Part shown: in pieces, positions 32,820 through 42,998 of the stretch
Numbering within the stretch: position 1 is the first letter of the stretch
How the letters are laid out: every line of letters starts with the position of its first letter
NCBI GenBank assembly: GCA_002049455.2
Contig: KV918794.1
Coordinates: forward strand, 186,001 to 250,000
Length of the DNA: 64,000 nt
DNA from: Porphyra umbilicalis
Lineage: Eukaryota; Rhodophyta; Bangiophyceae; Bangiales; Bangiaceae
Direction of reading: 5' to 3'
Notes under the pieces: generated by a model
Database searches by the model: none
The model's input: the letters and a program-made list of their open reading frames with translations, nothing else
Told to the model about the DNA's origin: nothing
Translations under genes and position numbers: made by a program

Positions 32820-35595
32820 CTTTTTGGAAAGTCTGTAGGTCACTGCAGGTACGGTCCCGGAGGGTACACAGGAACTAGGGGCGGGGGGGAGGGTGGGGGG
32901 GGCCGTTCATGGTCCCGTGCTCACAAGGTCCAAAACAGGTACAAGGGGGCGGGGACGGGCCACGGTGCGCGTTGCGTAGGCGCTGCTCGCGGCGTCTCCG
33001 AGAGTCATTCGCGCCTTTGGTACGCGTCATGCGGACGCGTAAAAAGAACGAAACGGGTGAGGGTGTGGGGGTTGGCAGCAGCTTAAGGGCGGGTGGGTGG
33101 AAACAGGTCGGGTGAGGGCGCGTCGGAGCGCGCAGTGCTGCGTCGAGCAACAGCGGCTCAGGCCTTTCTTCTACGGAGGGCACGAGACCGCGGGCACGCC
33201 CGCGCGCGCCAACACTGTGCGGCAGCCGGCAAAAGAAAGGGTCGGCGACAACCCTCGACCCACCAAATCGGCCCCCCAAGCACCCCAACCGCCTGCGCAT
33301 GCGGCAGGAGGAGCAGGCGAAGGACGAAACTGGGCGGAGGCCGCCGAGACTGAGGGGTTAGCGGCGGCTCCCGCCACTCCCACAGGGCCCCTCGCGCCTC
33401 TCATCCGCCTACGATCGCGGTCGGCGTGCACACGGGTGCCGACAGAAGGCGGGGAACGCAAAACTGAACGATCCGCAGAGACCCCCCCGCTTGCGAGAGC
33501 CTGCCACGCGGTCCCCCCACCAGCGCAAGTCGCATGCGTAGCACGCGTGAGCACATACACTGGACAGGTGCCGCCGAGAAAGAAAGGCTGGGGGGCAGCC
33601 ACACCCTCGCCTGGAGGGCACACGCACGCCGCACCCGCCTTCCCAGGCGGTGTCGGCGAACGTGCTTCCACGATCGGCGGGGGCGGCCAGATGGAACCGC
33701 CACCACACCCGCCGACCCTTGACCGCGTGGCGCTCACGACGACAACGTAAGAGGACTGACAGCAGGACCCGTGGCATCCAGCGACGTCTGACACACACGC
33801 TCACCCTGCGATCCACTGAGCCCGGTGCCCTGTTCAGTTGATCTTGTGTTCAGGCACCGCGCAATGACCTCTCAAAACGATATGGTAGTTCCACAAAAAT
33901 GAGTCGCGGTCGCGAGTCGGCAATAAACAGCATCTCGAGCACCTCAACAGCACGATACAGTGCGTTCTCGTTCTTGCTGATCCCCCAATTCTGTCCTCAT
34001 CGATCAGCAACGATTCCTGGACCTACGGTTCTTGTAGAACTGGCCAGCCATTGGTCAATAGTACTTGCAAACAGCTGCTAAGCACGAATCTGAGACGTTC
34101 TATTGGCTCTCCAACGGCGAGATCCGTGCAGATTCAAGATTCTTCATTTTCTTGAGATTTTCTTTCGATCCAGTCCGTGTCAGATGGGCAACGGGCCCGC
34201 AATCGTTGCGATATTGAGATTTTCTGGGAGATACGCAGAAAAGTGCAGAAAAACGAAGGCGTCGAATGTGCGATCGGGGGCCGTACGGGCATCGGGCCCG
34301 GTACGCGCTGCTGTCCGTCTGATCGACCAATCGCATGTCTCCATTCCTTGCTGTTCCACTACCGTTCCGGGTCGATGAGGACAGAATTGGGGGATCAGCA
34401 ATACAAGAGAATCGTCTACAAGGGAATATGGGTCGCGAGTCTTCCATTCCAGTGCGTGTAGGCCACTTTTATTCATACTGAGCTGAATCAGCTGTCTCTT
34501 ATAACGAGGACGCACTGTATCAGTGAGTAAAACTTTAAAAGATTTAGAATTGATGAGTCTCGCGCCCAACAGGCACCAATCATCGCACTCCATATCACAG
34601 CGATTTCGCGCACCCGTCATCCGATAGATTGGACGACCCCGCGATCTGAGCAATTCGCTCTCGAGAAACGGTGTCCCCTGGTTGTCATCCCGGTGTGTGG
34701 ACCGTTTCGGCCGACACAAGTCTACGCCACCCAGTGATATGCCGCATGGTTGACCCGATATGCCAGCCCCACTCGTGATATCACTCCTCAGACATCGTGT
34801 CAGATGGCACGCCGCCCGGGCGGGGTCGTTTGGCTGACTTGTTTTGCCAGATTGAGTCGTGGCAGTGCCATGTATACGCTCGATTGAGCCCTCGAAGGCC
34901 TCTTTGTGGTGCGTTGTGTGCTGGTTCGACAACAGTTTGGGTGATATGGGCGACTTCTTTATCACGTGGAAGGTCTTGCTGTACTCGTTTCATGTTTTCG
35001 CCCACGATCCGAGGTGGATCAGCCGCGACTAGTGACCGATCATGCCCAGCGGATCATTTAGCGTTCGCATGTCCATTCTCCAGAAAGAAAATGGGGTTGA
35101 CGTGACCCAGCAACGTGAGCCCTATTTCCACCGCACTATGAGACCACTGGAACGACTGAGAAGACAATTCTATTGCCTCTGTCCAGATATGGCCCTTCAG
35201 GATACAGTCTTTCTCCATTCTTGTCGCTTCCGTTCTTTTCCAGGGGTGGATAGCAACGAGCGCGGTCGACCGGCCTCTACTGTCTATTCCCCCGACAAAA
35301 TGGATCAAATGATCCGGTAGACCGGATCATTAGATTCGGTCCCGAAATCGCCCAATCCAGCACATCCTGATAAGAAAACGAAGGAAAGGGCGCATACAAA
35401 GTTACTCACACGCGCTTCTTGTCGGAACCGAGGGGTCTGATGACAAAACGGAGTGATCAGCTTTGTAGCTGGTCCGACTGGGCGTCCTCAGGTGGGGCCA
35501 ACACCTCCCCTCCCCTCGACCTGCGCGTCTAGCGGCTCCTTTTAAAACACCCCAGCCCCTTGTCGCCCCGCATCGGCAACCGCTGACGTGCATCG
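32820..35595. other. Intergenic; GC-rich 32.9-33.8 kb, then balanced DNA
   Basis: Upstream DNA of the Myb-like gene is GC-rich, with overlapping low-complexity frames. From 33.85 kb composition is balanced. A 261-codon minus-strand frame (34,180-34,965) has no recognisable feature. A 30-bp inverted repeat pair is listed separately. GGATCAAATGATCCGG with a second GGATCATT lies at ~35,300-35,330, next to the piggyBac gene. Confidence 0.35.
33974..34401. repeat. Inverted duplication with 30-bp perfect arms
   Basis: 33974-34003 (TTGCTGATCCCCCAATTCTG, then TCCTCATCGA) is exactly complementary to 34372-34401. Weak similarity extends beyond both arms (for example ATTGGTCAATAG against ATTGGTCGATCAG), so this is an old inverted duplication. 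Confidence 0.75.
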
Positions 35596-37857
35596 TCATC
35601 CCACCTCCAGTCCAATCTCCATGTCGTGCACCGCTCTCATGTACAGTGCAAAGCAACTGCGACCGGTGCGGGGGGCACACACAAACACCTCGCGCCCTCG
35701 AGTAATCTCCCGGCAGGTAGAGAAAACGAGTGAGCTCCTGTCCTTCTTGCACACCCGGCAATCTCGCTGCGACTGGTGGGAGGATGGCCCATCTGTCGTA
35801 AACTTGCGCCGCTTGGTTGTTGGCGCGAGGTGTGTGCCCACACCGTATACTGTGGGGGGTTGGTCAGCGGCGGCAGCGACGGCGGGCTCCCCTCGGGAGC
35901 GGGGACCGACAATGTCAAAGGTGTTGTCAATCAGCCCGGTCGCGAGCTCCTCGTAGAACGTGGCTTGCTTAAGCGTCGCTGCCGGGCCTCGGGCTCCCGT
36001 GTGAAGGAGCCACGCATCGACCAAGCACATTCCCAACAGAGAAAGGTTGACACGCAGGGACCAATCGTGGGTCCCAAACTTGTGCTCCAAGCGGAGGTCA
36101 TCTTGACGGCACCTATTATGTTGATCAATCTTGGCCGCACAAGAGTAGTATATCTCTGCCACCTCGGGCTGGGGCACGGTCACCGCCACATGTTGTGCCC
36201 CACCCGGCATCTCCCGCCACCGCAGGCGTTCAGAGGGTGTACCGGGTTGGGTACTACCCGCTGTGGCCACAAAGTAGCGCCGGTCGCGGTCCAGCCACAG
36301 GACAGCCATCATGTCCGGCGTTCCAGTCGAGTCGACATGCACCATCGAGGCGTGGTCGCCGCGTGACCGCAGCTCACGCGATGCGAGGCTTGCCATAGGA
36401 AAGCGCCGGTGAGCGGTCTTGACCACGCCAATAAAACGGAGGCCAGAGGCTCGCAGCGTCTCGGCCGCCTCGAAACTGGCAAAGTAGGAGTCGGCACACA
36501 CGACTCGCCCCGAGCCGGCCCAAGGAGCCACCAACCGTTGCAAAATGGCCGTGCCGTGAAGCAGCCCTTGCTCAGCTGCAGAGAGATTGGCCTTGTGGTC
36601 CGTCGCAGTCGCGAAAATCTTGAGACGCAACATGATGCCACTCCTCCCGCAGGCGGTGTTTTGGATCTCGCACCCTTTCTCGGGTTTGCGGTCTATGGCC
36701 ACGTACATTGGCCGGCCAATGGAGATCCAGTGGCCGTCTTGCCCATACCACTTGGATATAGACTCGTCGACACAGAGGGTGTCCCCGGGGGTCACGTGAG
36801 AAGCCCGGTGTTGGTTGATGCCCTCCACAAAATCGCTGACCAGGGCCCACCGAAACTGCTCCGTCCCACCGGCTCCCTCCGCTGGACCGCCCGCTGGCTG
36901 GCGACTGAACACGAGGTTGGACCACAGGACGCCAAAGCGGTTGCGCGATAGCCCGGTCCGTGCACCAAAAGCCGGAGCGGGCATGGGCTTGGTTGAGGGA
37001 GTTGTTGCCCAAAGGTCTGCCCGAGACCCAAACTCGAAGCGCGTGGCCAAGAGCAGCACCCCGAAGAACTTAAGGACTTCTCCCGGGGTCGTCGGAGCCA
37101 GCCGACGAGCCGAAAGCTTTGCCGACGTCAGGATGGAGATCAGGGACAGCTGCGTCTGTGGAAACACAGCCAGGAAGTAGTCTACTGGCGTGCGGCCACG
37201 CCCAAAGCCGATGCTGTCTCCGCCCTCCACGATAAGCTCCCCTCCCAGCGTGCGCACCGAACAGGTGCGACGGGGGACGGGGCCACCAATCGGTTGGAGA
37301 GCGTCACGGTCGCGCCACTCCATCCCGCTTACGGTCACCGGTGAAGCCACGTCGCTGCTTGCCCGACCGCAGACGCCGAGAGGGCAGCGGGAACACCGGG
37401 CTCGACAGCGGGTACGGTTGGGGGCGGTGTCAGCTGCCCCAAGGCGGTTGTCGGCGCGCCCGCGTCGGAACCTTGGGTGGGAGGGCGCCCAGTCGGTCCC
37501 ATTGGTCCAAGCACGGAAATAGGTGGTGCGGTCGACGGGCCGGCAGGAGCTGGCGGAAAGGCAGAAGATGGGGTCGGGGTGGGGGGGGGGGGGGTCAGGG
37601 TCAGGCGCAGGTCCGGCGCGGAAGTTGAGCAACCCCAATCTCTTGACATACACTTTGTTGGGGACCTCGAACCGGGCCGTCAACCAAGCTGAATGTCGCT
37701 TGTTCGTCAAGACCCATTCCACCGCCGTCACGGTCCCATTCAGCATCTTGACGTTGGATAGGCTGCCGTACACCTTGGCGCACTCGACCGGGGACCGCAC
37801 GTGCTTGGCTTTGGCGTGCACGGTAGCCCCAATCAAGAGGCGCGGGTCTGGCGCCAT
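35596..37857 (-). CDS. PiggyBac transposase (DDE_Tnp_1_7), 753 aa, intact
   Basis: The start is the ATG giving MAPDPRLLIGATVHAKAKHV; the 151 open codons upstream are Arg/Pro-rich and unlikely to be coding. Residues ~1-80 form a small globular N-terminus, ~85-180 a Pro/Arg-rich linker. The transposase core starts ~225 (DYFLAVFPQTQL). Catalytic acids: Asp 364 (LCVDESISKWYG), Asp 456 (VVCADSYFASFEAAE), and Asp 578 (KIDQHNRCRQ) as the third. The C-terminus has a Cys-rich zinc-binding domain (CRVCKKDRSSLVFSTC, then two more Cys). Stop is TGA. Cut-and-paste at TTAA is the family's reaction. No TTAA-flanked TIR was found, but GGATCAA(A/T)TGATCCGGT-like palindromes lie ~300 bp beyond the gene's 3' end and ~500 bp beyond its 5' end. 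No lesion is seen, so it may be active or domesticated. Confidence 0.9.
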   Translation of the reverse strand: MAPDPRLLIGATVHAKAKHVRSPVECAKVYGSLSNVKMLNGTVTAVEWVLTNKRHSAWLTARFEVPNKVYVKRLGLLNFRAGPAPDPDPPPPHPDPIFCLSASSCRPVDRTTYFRAWTNGTDWAPSHPRFRRGRADNRLGAADTAPNRTRCRARCSRCPLGVCGRASSDVASPVTVSGMEWRDRDALQPIGGPVPRRTCSVRTLGGELIVEGGDSIGFGRGRTPVDYFLAVFPQTQLSLISILTSAKLSARRLAPTTPGEVLKFFGVLLLATRFEFGSRADLWATTPSTKPMPAPAFGARTGLSRNRFGVLWSNLVFSRQPAGGPAEGAGGTEQFRWALVSDFVEGINQHRASHVTPGDTLCVDESISKWYGQDGHWISIGRPMYVAIDRKPEKGCEIQNTACGRSGIMLRLKIFATATDHKANLSAAEQGLLHGTAILQRLVAPWAGSGRVVCADSYFASFEAAETLRASGLRFIGVVKTAHRRFPMASLASRELRSRGDHASMVHVDSTGTPDMMAVLWLDRDRRYFVATAGSTQPGTPSERLRWREMPGGAQHVAVTVPQPEVAEIYYSCAAKIDQHNRCRQDDLRLEHKFGTHDWSLRVNLSLLGMCLVDAWLLHTGARGPAATLKQATFYEELATGLIDNTFDIVGPRSRGEPAVAAAADQPPTVYGVGTHLAPTTKRRKFTTDGPSSHQSQRDCRVCKKDRSSLVFSTCREITRGREVFVCAPRTGRSCFALYMRAVHDMEIGLEVG

Positions 37858-38613
37858 TGGAGCCGGTGGCGCCAGGCGCGTGCCGAGCGGCCAAAGGAGG
37901 AAAAAGGAAGGCGATGAGTCGACTGACCCCGTCACGCGGCACCGCAGCACGCGGCAGGCGTGGAGGGGGGGCGTGCTCGCACGGTATAGCGGCGGTAGGG
38001 CAGGGGTAGGTGGGCGCAAGCGCCTGAGAGACCGGTGTCCGGCCAAGTGTAGGGGGTGCATGTGTCCCCCTGATGTGCCTCGGAGGGCACCCGCGGTGCG
38101 TGGCACGCAAGAGGCGAACAGGGGGCGCCAAAGTGGCGGTGAACCTCGCCAGTTGGCGCGGACGCGTTGGGATGCTGAGGATTCCGGGTGTCGGGAGCGC
38201 CGCGAAACACCAACACTGTCTGGGATGCTGTCTAGGACCGAAGTCAGAACCGTGGACCACAAGCCGTCCCAAGGGTAACTACGCCTCGCTGAGTCCGTTT
38301 CTGGCATCAAAGTTGGGATCCGACAAGCGGTTCGCTCATAAAGGGTGATCGAAAAACCGGATCAATTGATCCGTGTAGTGGTTTCTGCCCGCAAAGCCGA
38401 CGGGGCACGGCCCCGTCAGAAAACCCAGCATAGGATGCGGAGCGACACAAAGGAGAAAGAACACAAACGCCTGGATCACAGGGCGCGGAGCGCACCAGAA
38501 CGCCGGAACTAACGCAAACGCAACGCTGATTTATTCGAGTACGCACGATGACCCCAAAGCATACACTCATATACCCTCAGAAACAAGACGCAGGACGTGC
38601 ACAATCCCGACCC
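37858..38613. other. PiggyBac upstream region
   Basis: GC-rich DNA up to ~38.2 kb, presumably the transposase promoter. CCGGATCAATTGATCCG is at ~38,362-38,378, in inverted relation to the GGATCAAATGATCCGG on the other side of the gene. Confidence 0.4.
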
Positions 38614-39141
38614 AGGAAAAGACGGTCGTAGGGGGGCCGGGGCCCGACGGGCCACGGTCCCTGATGCGGGGTCCTGGTGGCCCCTGCCACGGATCAAGGG
38701 ACCCCCTTCCACTGGAAGAGAGATATGGTCCCTGGATTTAAGCCAGCTTGGAATTAAATTGCCCAATACATCACTAGGGACTTATCCCCAGATTTTCAAG
38801 TCACCGATCGAAGTCCTCGTGGGATATCGACAGTGGCCGAGATCTAATCTCGGCCCCGGGCTTCTCCCCAGCCAAAGGAGCCTCCACAAGCCTCCAGGCC
38901 CCTCTAGGGGGCCAGGATCGAGGGGTCGCGTGGCCCCTCGTCCGCGTCAGGCCCTGCCCCCCTCTGCCTCTGAACAAGGGGGATGTCAGCCTCGGGGTTG
39001 GCCCTAAGCGCCACCTGGCATGCGCCCCGAAGGGGCGCCGCACACCGCTCCCTCTAGGGGCATTGCGTGTGTGCTCGCGGCCCCTCCCCCGGCTCATACC
39101 GGGGGGATCGCGTCATCAGAGGAGAGGGGGTTTCCCCCACA
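38614..39141 (-). repeat. 3' LTR, 528 bp
   Basis: Its sense strand begins TGTGGGGGAAACCCCC at 39141 and ends CGTCTTTTCCT at 38614. It is preceded on the sense strand by a purine-rich tract. It is identical to the 5' LTR except at four positions. Confidence 0.9.
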
Positions 39142-39515
39142 TATTCCCCACCTTAGGGCCTGCGTCTCGCAGAACCGGGGCTGTGTCCAACAGCCCACAC
39201 ACTGGCCAGGGGGAGCCCCCGGCGGCTCGTTTGGCCTTGCCTCTCCAGGGCCCCTCTGTGGGACATCCTGGCGGGCCGCCCCCGGACTCGGGCCCCACGA
39301 AGGCCTCGGTGAGCCCCCCCCCAGGGCATACAAGACAATCCCCTTCGTAAGGAGGACCGGACTACTCGGGTGTCCCGCGCGCACCCTCTTCGTCACGAGG
39401 TGGGACAGCGCCGAGAGCGCGTGTCCGGGGTTCTTCCCCCCTCTTCGCCGACCTCGTGCCCCGCCCACGGGTGGGGCTTTTCGGACTTCTTGGGGGCCCC
39501 GTCTGGCGGGGTCCG

Positions 39516-41519
39516 ATGGCGTCGGCCGATGCGGCCCACGGTACGGCCGCCATGGCGGTCGACAGTCGGGGCGGTGCTCCTGCTGACGTCCTCGGGGAGG
39601 AGGAGGAGATTGACGGCACCCTGGCCTCCCTCCTGTCGGCTTCTTGGCCGACTCCCGCCGTCGTCGACGACTCTTTTCGCCGGTTCCCCTGGGACCTCGG
39701 GTGGTCCCTGGTGGAACAGCGGTATGCGGTCCTTGAGGGCCGCCGCATGGTCAGTCTCTGGACGACCATCCGGGCCAACTACGGCCCGTTGTACGCCGTC
39801 CCCGAGGGGACGGCAACGGACTTCCCCTTTCTCCGTCGCCAGGAGGAGTGGCGGGTGTGTCAGGTGCTTCGCCATTTGGCGGAGCGAGACCTCCCCCCGG
39901 AGGTAGGCGACAAGCCCTTCTTCTCGTGGGACTACTACCCTGGCACCCCCCTCAAGTTGGGGGAGGAGGACCGCGGGTCTTTTTTACCCGGCGCCCTGGG
40001 GGAGTGGACGATTCGCACTACCCTGGGCGTCCTGGTGCTCCATGAGCAGCGGGAGGTCCGAGAAGTTCCGGTATCTCGGCGTAGAGCCCTGTATCCGATC
40101 GCCCCCCTTTGGTGGGCGTCGGTCGAGGTGCCGCTCGGTATGGCTGCGCGGATGCCGCAGATGGTGGCGCTGCGTGGCAGCAAGCTGATGGGAGAGGTCC
40201 TCGGGGGACCCTACCACATTATGTTGGCGACCCTTTGGGCCGTCGAGGTGGCCGACGTCTTCGTCGGCAGCATCCGCCACCACGGCCATCTGTGGCGTCT
40301 TCCACTGGTCCTACGGACGGCTTTGGCTGAGCTCACGGCCGAGCGACTGTGCTCGGCCAACTCGTCCGCTCGGCCCCTCTTGGAGGCCGGGTTAGAGCTC
40401 CTCCGCCTTGTGGAGGAGCAGGGGAAGGAGTCGTGGCTCCTGTATGATGGGAGCCCCCGAGGGGTCTTTCGGTGCGCCAAGGTACTTGACGATGACGGGG
40501 TCTTGGTCCTCATGGAGGGCCTTGGGGACTCCACCCTCCCTTATGGGAGGGATGGCACTCATGAACTGCGTCTTCGTCCCCTTGATCGGGACCTGGCCAC
40601 AGCCGGGCCGAACCGTTACGGTCCGGCGGCCCTTTTGGCTCCCCCGGCGGCACGGCCGGCGTCGCCTCCCGCGAGCTCCGCGGGGGTGCCGCATCTGGCC
40701 CCGCCCCTTTGGGGGGCGGTCTCTCGTCCTTACACCCCCCGTGGGGGTGCACGCTATGGTCGGTCGCGTCGTACCTACCCCGGAGGAGGGTCGGTTCCCC
40801 TTATTGGGGGACGTTCGGGCCCGCCGTTGGCCTCCCTTCCCTTGTTCTCGTGGGACGGGGCCGCCCAACTGGGAACCCCTCGGCCTGTGCGGCGCGCGGT
40901 GTGGGATGGCTTGGCCCGCTCCCTAGGGGAGCTCCCCCCGATCCCCACCAACGGGGTGGATCACACCCTGATGATGGCCCTAAGCCGCACCTTGGTGCGG
41001 CTTCGCAACGAGATGGCCGTTATTGTGTCACGCCCTATGGGTGACCGAGAAGCGGACGTGCTGTACTCCTTGAGTACGGTCGACTCGATCCGCCGCCTCT
41101 TGGCGGAGGAGTATGGCGCCGCCGTGGCCGAGACCAACACCGTCTTGGCGGGATGGTCCATTCGCAACATGGCGTCACCCCCGGTTCCGGCCGGGGGTGG
41201 TATTTCGCCGGCGACGCCACAGCGTCCGCCGTCCCCTTCCCCACCCCACTACGGGGTGGGGCCTGGCTCTTCTGTTCCGCCCCATTATGGGGCGGCCTCG
41301 GGTTCGGTAGCCCCGCCCCCTTATGGGGCGGGCCCGGGATCGGCTACCCCGTCCCATTATGGGGCGGGCTCGGGTGTTGCTATTCCGGTCCCTTATGGGA
41401 CGGCGACCGGTCCCTCGGCGACACCCCCGACATTCTCGGGGCCGGGGTATTACTCGCGCGATGATGATCCCGGTCAGGGCTATAACCCTGACTTTGGTTC
41501 TCGCTCCAGGGGTTGGTGA
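39516..41519 (+). CDS. Antisense ORF of the retrotransposon, 667 aa, unknown function
   Basis: It lies between pol and the 3' LTR on the strand opposite Gag/Pol. The first ATG gives MASADAAHGTAAMAVDS; the frame is open 20 codons further from a GTG. Residues ~1-330 are well mixed and globular-looking (FRRFPWDLGWSLVEQRYAVL, RQEEWRVCQVLRHLAERDLP, YHIMLATLWAVEVADVFVGS). The middle is Pro/Arg/Gly-rich. ~450-570 is globular again (HTLMMALSRTLVRLRNEMAV). The tail has five ~12-aa repeats of the form PPHYGAASGSV. It has no stop over 2 kb and ends with TGA 130 bp from the pol end, convergent with it. No known domain. Antisense ORFs in this position are known from some plant Ty3 elements, but homology is not implied. 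It could be a structural or regulatory protein, or an acquired gene. Confidence 0.7.
   Translation: MASADAAHGTAAMAVDSRGGAPADVLGEEEEIDGTLASLLSASWPTPAVVDDSFRRFPWDLGWSLVEQRYAVLEGRRMVSLWTTIRANYGPLYAVPEGTATDFPFLRRQEEWRVCQVLRHLAERDLPPEVGDKPFFSWDYYPGTPLKLGEEDRGSFLPGALGEWTIRTTLGVLVLHEQREVREVPVSRRRALYPIAPLWWASVEVPLGMAARMPQMVALRGSKLMGEVLGGPYHIMLATLWAVEVADVFVGSIRHHGHLWRLPLVLRTALAELTAERLCSANSSARPLLEAGLELLRLVEEQGKESWLLYDGSPRGVFRCAKVLDDDGVLVLMEGLGDSTLPYGRDGTHELRLRPLDRDLATAGPNRYGPAALLAPPAARPASPPASSAGVPHLAPPLWGAVSRPYTPRGGARYGRSRRTYPGGGSVPLIGGRSGPPLASLPLFSWDGAAQLGTPRPVRRAVWDGLARSLGELPPIPTNGVDHTLMMALSRTLVRLRNEMAVIVSRPMGDREADVLYSLSTVDSIRRLLAEEYGAAVAETNTVLAGWSIRNMASPPVPAGGGISPATPQRPPSPSPPHYGVGPGSSVPPHYGAASGSVAPPPYGAGPGSATPSHYGAGSGVAIPVPYGTATGPSATPPTFSGPGYYSRDDDPGQGYNPDFGSRSRGW
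41235..41420. repeat. Five tandem ~36-bp units, each a hairpin
   Basis: Each unit holds a short perfect or near-perfect stem around TAT/TAC: CCACCCC..GGGGTGG, CCGCCCC..GGGGCGG (twice), CCCGTCCC..GGGGCGGG, GTCCC..GGGAC. The paired bases change together between units. On the plus strand they encode the PPHYGA-type repeats of the antisense ORF. Confidence 0.8.
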
Positions 41520-41649
41520 CTTGTCACCGGGGGTGCTTGGCACCCCTGTCCCTCGGTCATTGGTTGTTTTACCCTTCACCGCCCTCTTTAAGGGTAGGTG
41601 CCGCACTGTGGGGGAGAGTGCGAGAGGGCCCCGTAGGGAATAAAGGGGC

Positions 41650-42048
41650 TTAGCCCCTCTTCTTTGTGACCTTTGTCTCCACGGCCGCCCGAGCGACTCG
41701 CAGGTCTTGTACCCTTTTCTTGACTTGGTCAGAGAAGTATACCCCTTCCCGCGTCAAGGCGGGGAGTTTAATCTTCTGCCGGAGACAGTATTTCCGGAGG
41801 GCTTCTCTCGGAAGAGAAGAGGTAAATTGCCACGTGGCTTCCCCTTCGGGAAACCCAAACCATTTGACTAAGAGCTTCAATTGCCCGTCATCATTCCAAC
41901 CATGTTTGATAAAATTTTCAAACACGTATTCGGGACCATCCTTAAGGTGGGTCCCCTCCTTAAAGAGGGCTTGTGCCTTCAGGGCACGGGTCCACTTGGC
42001 ATCCCGCGCCGGGGGCGTGGGAGCTCCAGTGACATGGTCACTGCTCAC
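41650..42048 (-). CDS. Retrotransposon chromodomain (C-terminus of Pol)
   Basis: The chromodomain fold is visible as EYVFENFIKHGW, LKLLVKWFGFPEGEATWQ and SLPREALRKYC. It would target integration to histone-marked chromatin, as in chromoviruses. It overlaps the integrase frame by 4 bp and is one base out of register with it: around 42,055 the integrase frame ends at ETPGASGR, while the other frame reads IRTVSSDHVTGAPTP. A one-base indel in the run CCCCAGGGG-CATC is likely, so this is the tail of the Pol polyprotein rather than a separate gene. Confidence 0.8.
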   Translation of the reverse strand: MSSDHVTGAPTPPARDAKWTRALKAQALFKEGTHLKDGPEYVFENFIKHGWNDDGQLKLLVKWFGFPEGEATWQFTSSLPREALRKYCLRQKIKLPALTREGVYFSDQVKKRVQDLRVARAAVETKVTKKRG

Positions 42049-42998
42049 CGTCCTGATGCCCCTGGGGTCTCTATCAGGAATCGGTACCCATCGGTCTGTA
42101 GTACCATATAAGGCCCCTGGGTCTTGAACCCAAGCTTCTTTGGCGAGCGGGAGTGGGCATCCAGATAGACCCAGTCCCCAGCTTTTAGCTGGTTATTCTT
42201 CTCTCGAGCGCGCGCATCGAAGGCGCGCTTGTACGCTGCCTGGGCTTTCCCCAGGTGCTCCCGGACCTTGAGAATGAGGGCCTTCAGGTCCTCAACATAT
42301 TGTTCCGCCGCCGAGCTGTCGTCGACGGGTCGTTCCTCGGCTTGTCTCAGCCAAGGCATCCTCTCAATCCCAATGAGTTGGAGCCGCCTCGGGCTCACGA
42401 AAGCAAAGGGGATTTCCCCAGTGCTAGAATGGACCTGCGTATTGTACGCAGTTTTCAAGAGGGACAGATGGCTGTCCCACTCGGCTTGGTGCTCCGCCAC
42501 ATAGCAGCGAAGCTGTTGAACGAGGGTGCGGTTATACCGCTCCACCTGCCCGTTCGTCTGCGGGTGATAAGACGAGGTATAGTTCGAGGCTATACCGAGT
42601 ATATCCAGGATGCCCTGGTAATACACCGAGGCAAACTGCGGTCCGTTGTCCGTAAGGACAGTGTCGGGGATGCCGTATGCGGCAACCCATGTATCTATGA
42701 AGGCTGATGCCACGGTCAGGGCCGTGGCTTCCCTCAGGGGGATCGCTCTTGTCAACTTCGTGAACCGGTCACAGATGACCAGGACGTGCTTGTGCCCCCC
42801 TCTAGAGGTGGGCAGTGGGCCCAACAGGTCCATGGCGAGCCCCGAGAAGTGCTCGTCGGCGGTGAACAACTTCATCACCGTCGTATGTTTTCTCTCTGAG
42901 AGACGGTTCTTGGCGCACGCGGGGCATTGTTCCACGTGCTTGTACACGTCAACGACCATCGAAGGCCAGTACACATACTTACGAAGGGTGTTATACAT
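42045..42998 (-). CDS. Retrotransposon integrase region of Pol
   Basis: The zinc-binding HHCC motif starts upstream, in the other frame (THQYQSVLAGHPG), and continues here with CPAC. The catalytic core has Asp 57 (LAMDLLGPLP), Asp 117 (VLTDNGPQFAS) and Glu 153 (HPQTNGQVERYN), a D-x59-D-x35-E spacing. The C-terminal GPY/F-like part is KLGFKTQGPYMVLQT. The frame is uninterrupted within the core. Upstream it is separated from RNase H by a TAG (~43,004) and a frameshift near 43,200; downstream it shifts into the chromodomain frame. Function by family: insertion of the cDNA into the host genome. Confidence 0.88.
   Translation of the reverse strand: MYNTLRKYVYWPSMVVDVYKHVEQCPACAKNRLSERKHTTVMKLFTADEHFSGLAMDLLGPLPTSRGGHKHVLVICDRFTKLTRAIPLREATALTVASAFIDTWVAAYGIPDTVLTDNGPQFASVYYQGILDILGIASNYTSSYHPQTNGQVERYNRTLVQQLRCYVAEHQAEWDSHLSLLKTAYNTQVHSSTGEIPFAFVSPRRLQLIGIERMPWLRQAEERPVDDSSAAEQYVEDLKALILKVREHLGKAQAAYKRAFDARAREKNNQLKAGDWVYLDAHSRSPKKLGFKTQGPYMVLQTDGYRFLIETPGASGR

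Noticed and set aside
34180-34965. 261-codon minus-strand ORF
   Set aside because: No recognisable block, begins without a good start, and part of it is the arm of an inverted repeat that also reads LLIPQFCPHR on the other strand.
39456-41519. The antisense ORF being a shadow of a sense-strand gene
   Set aside because: The sense strand has no long frame here and pol clearly ends at the chromodomain (41,650). The ORF has its own mixed composition.
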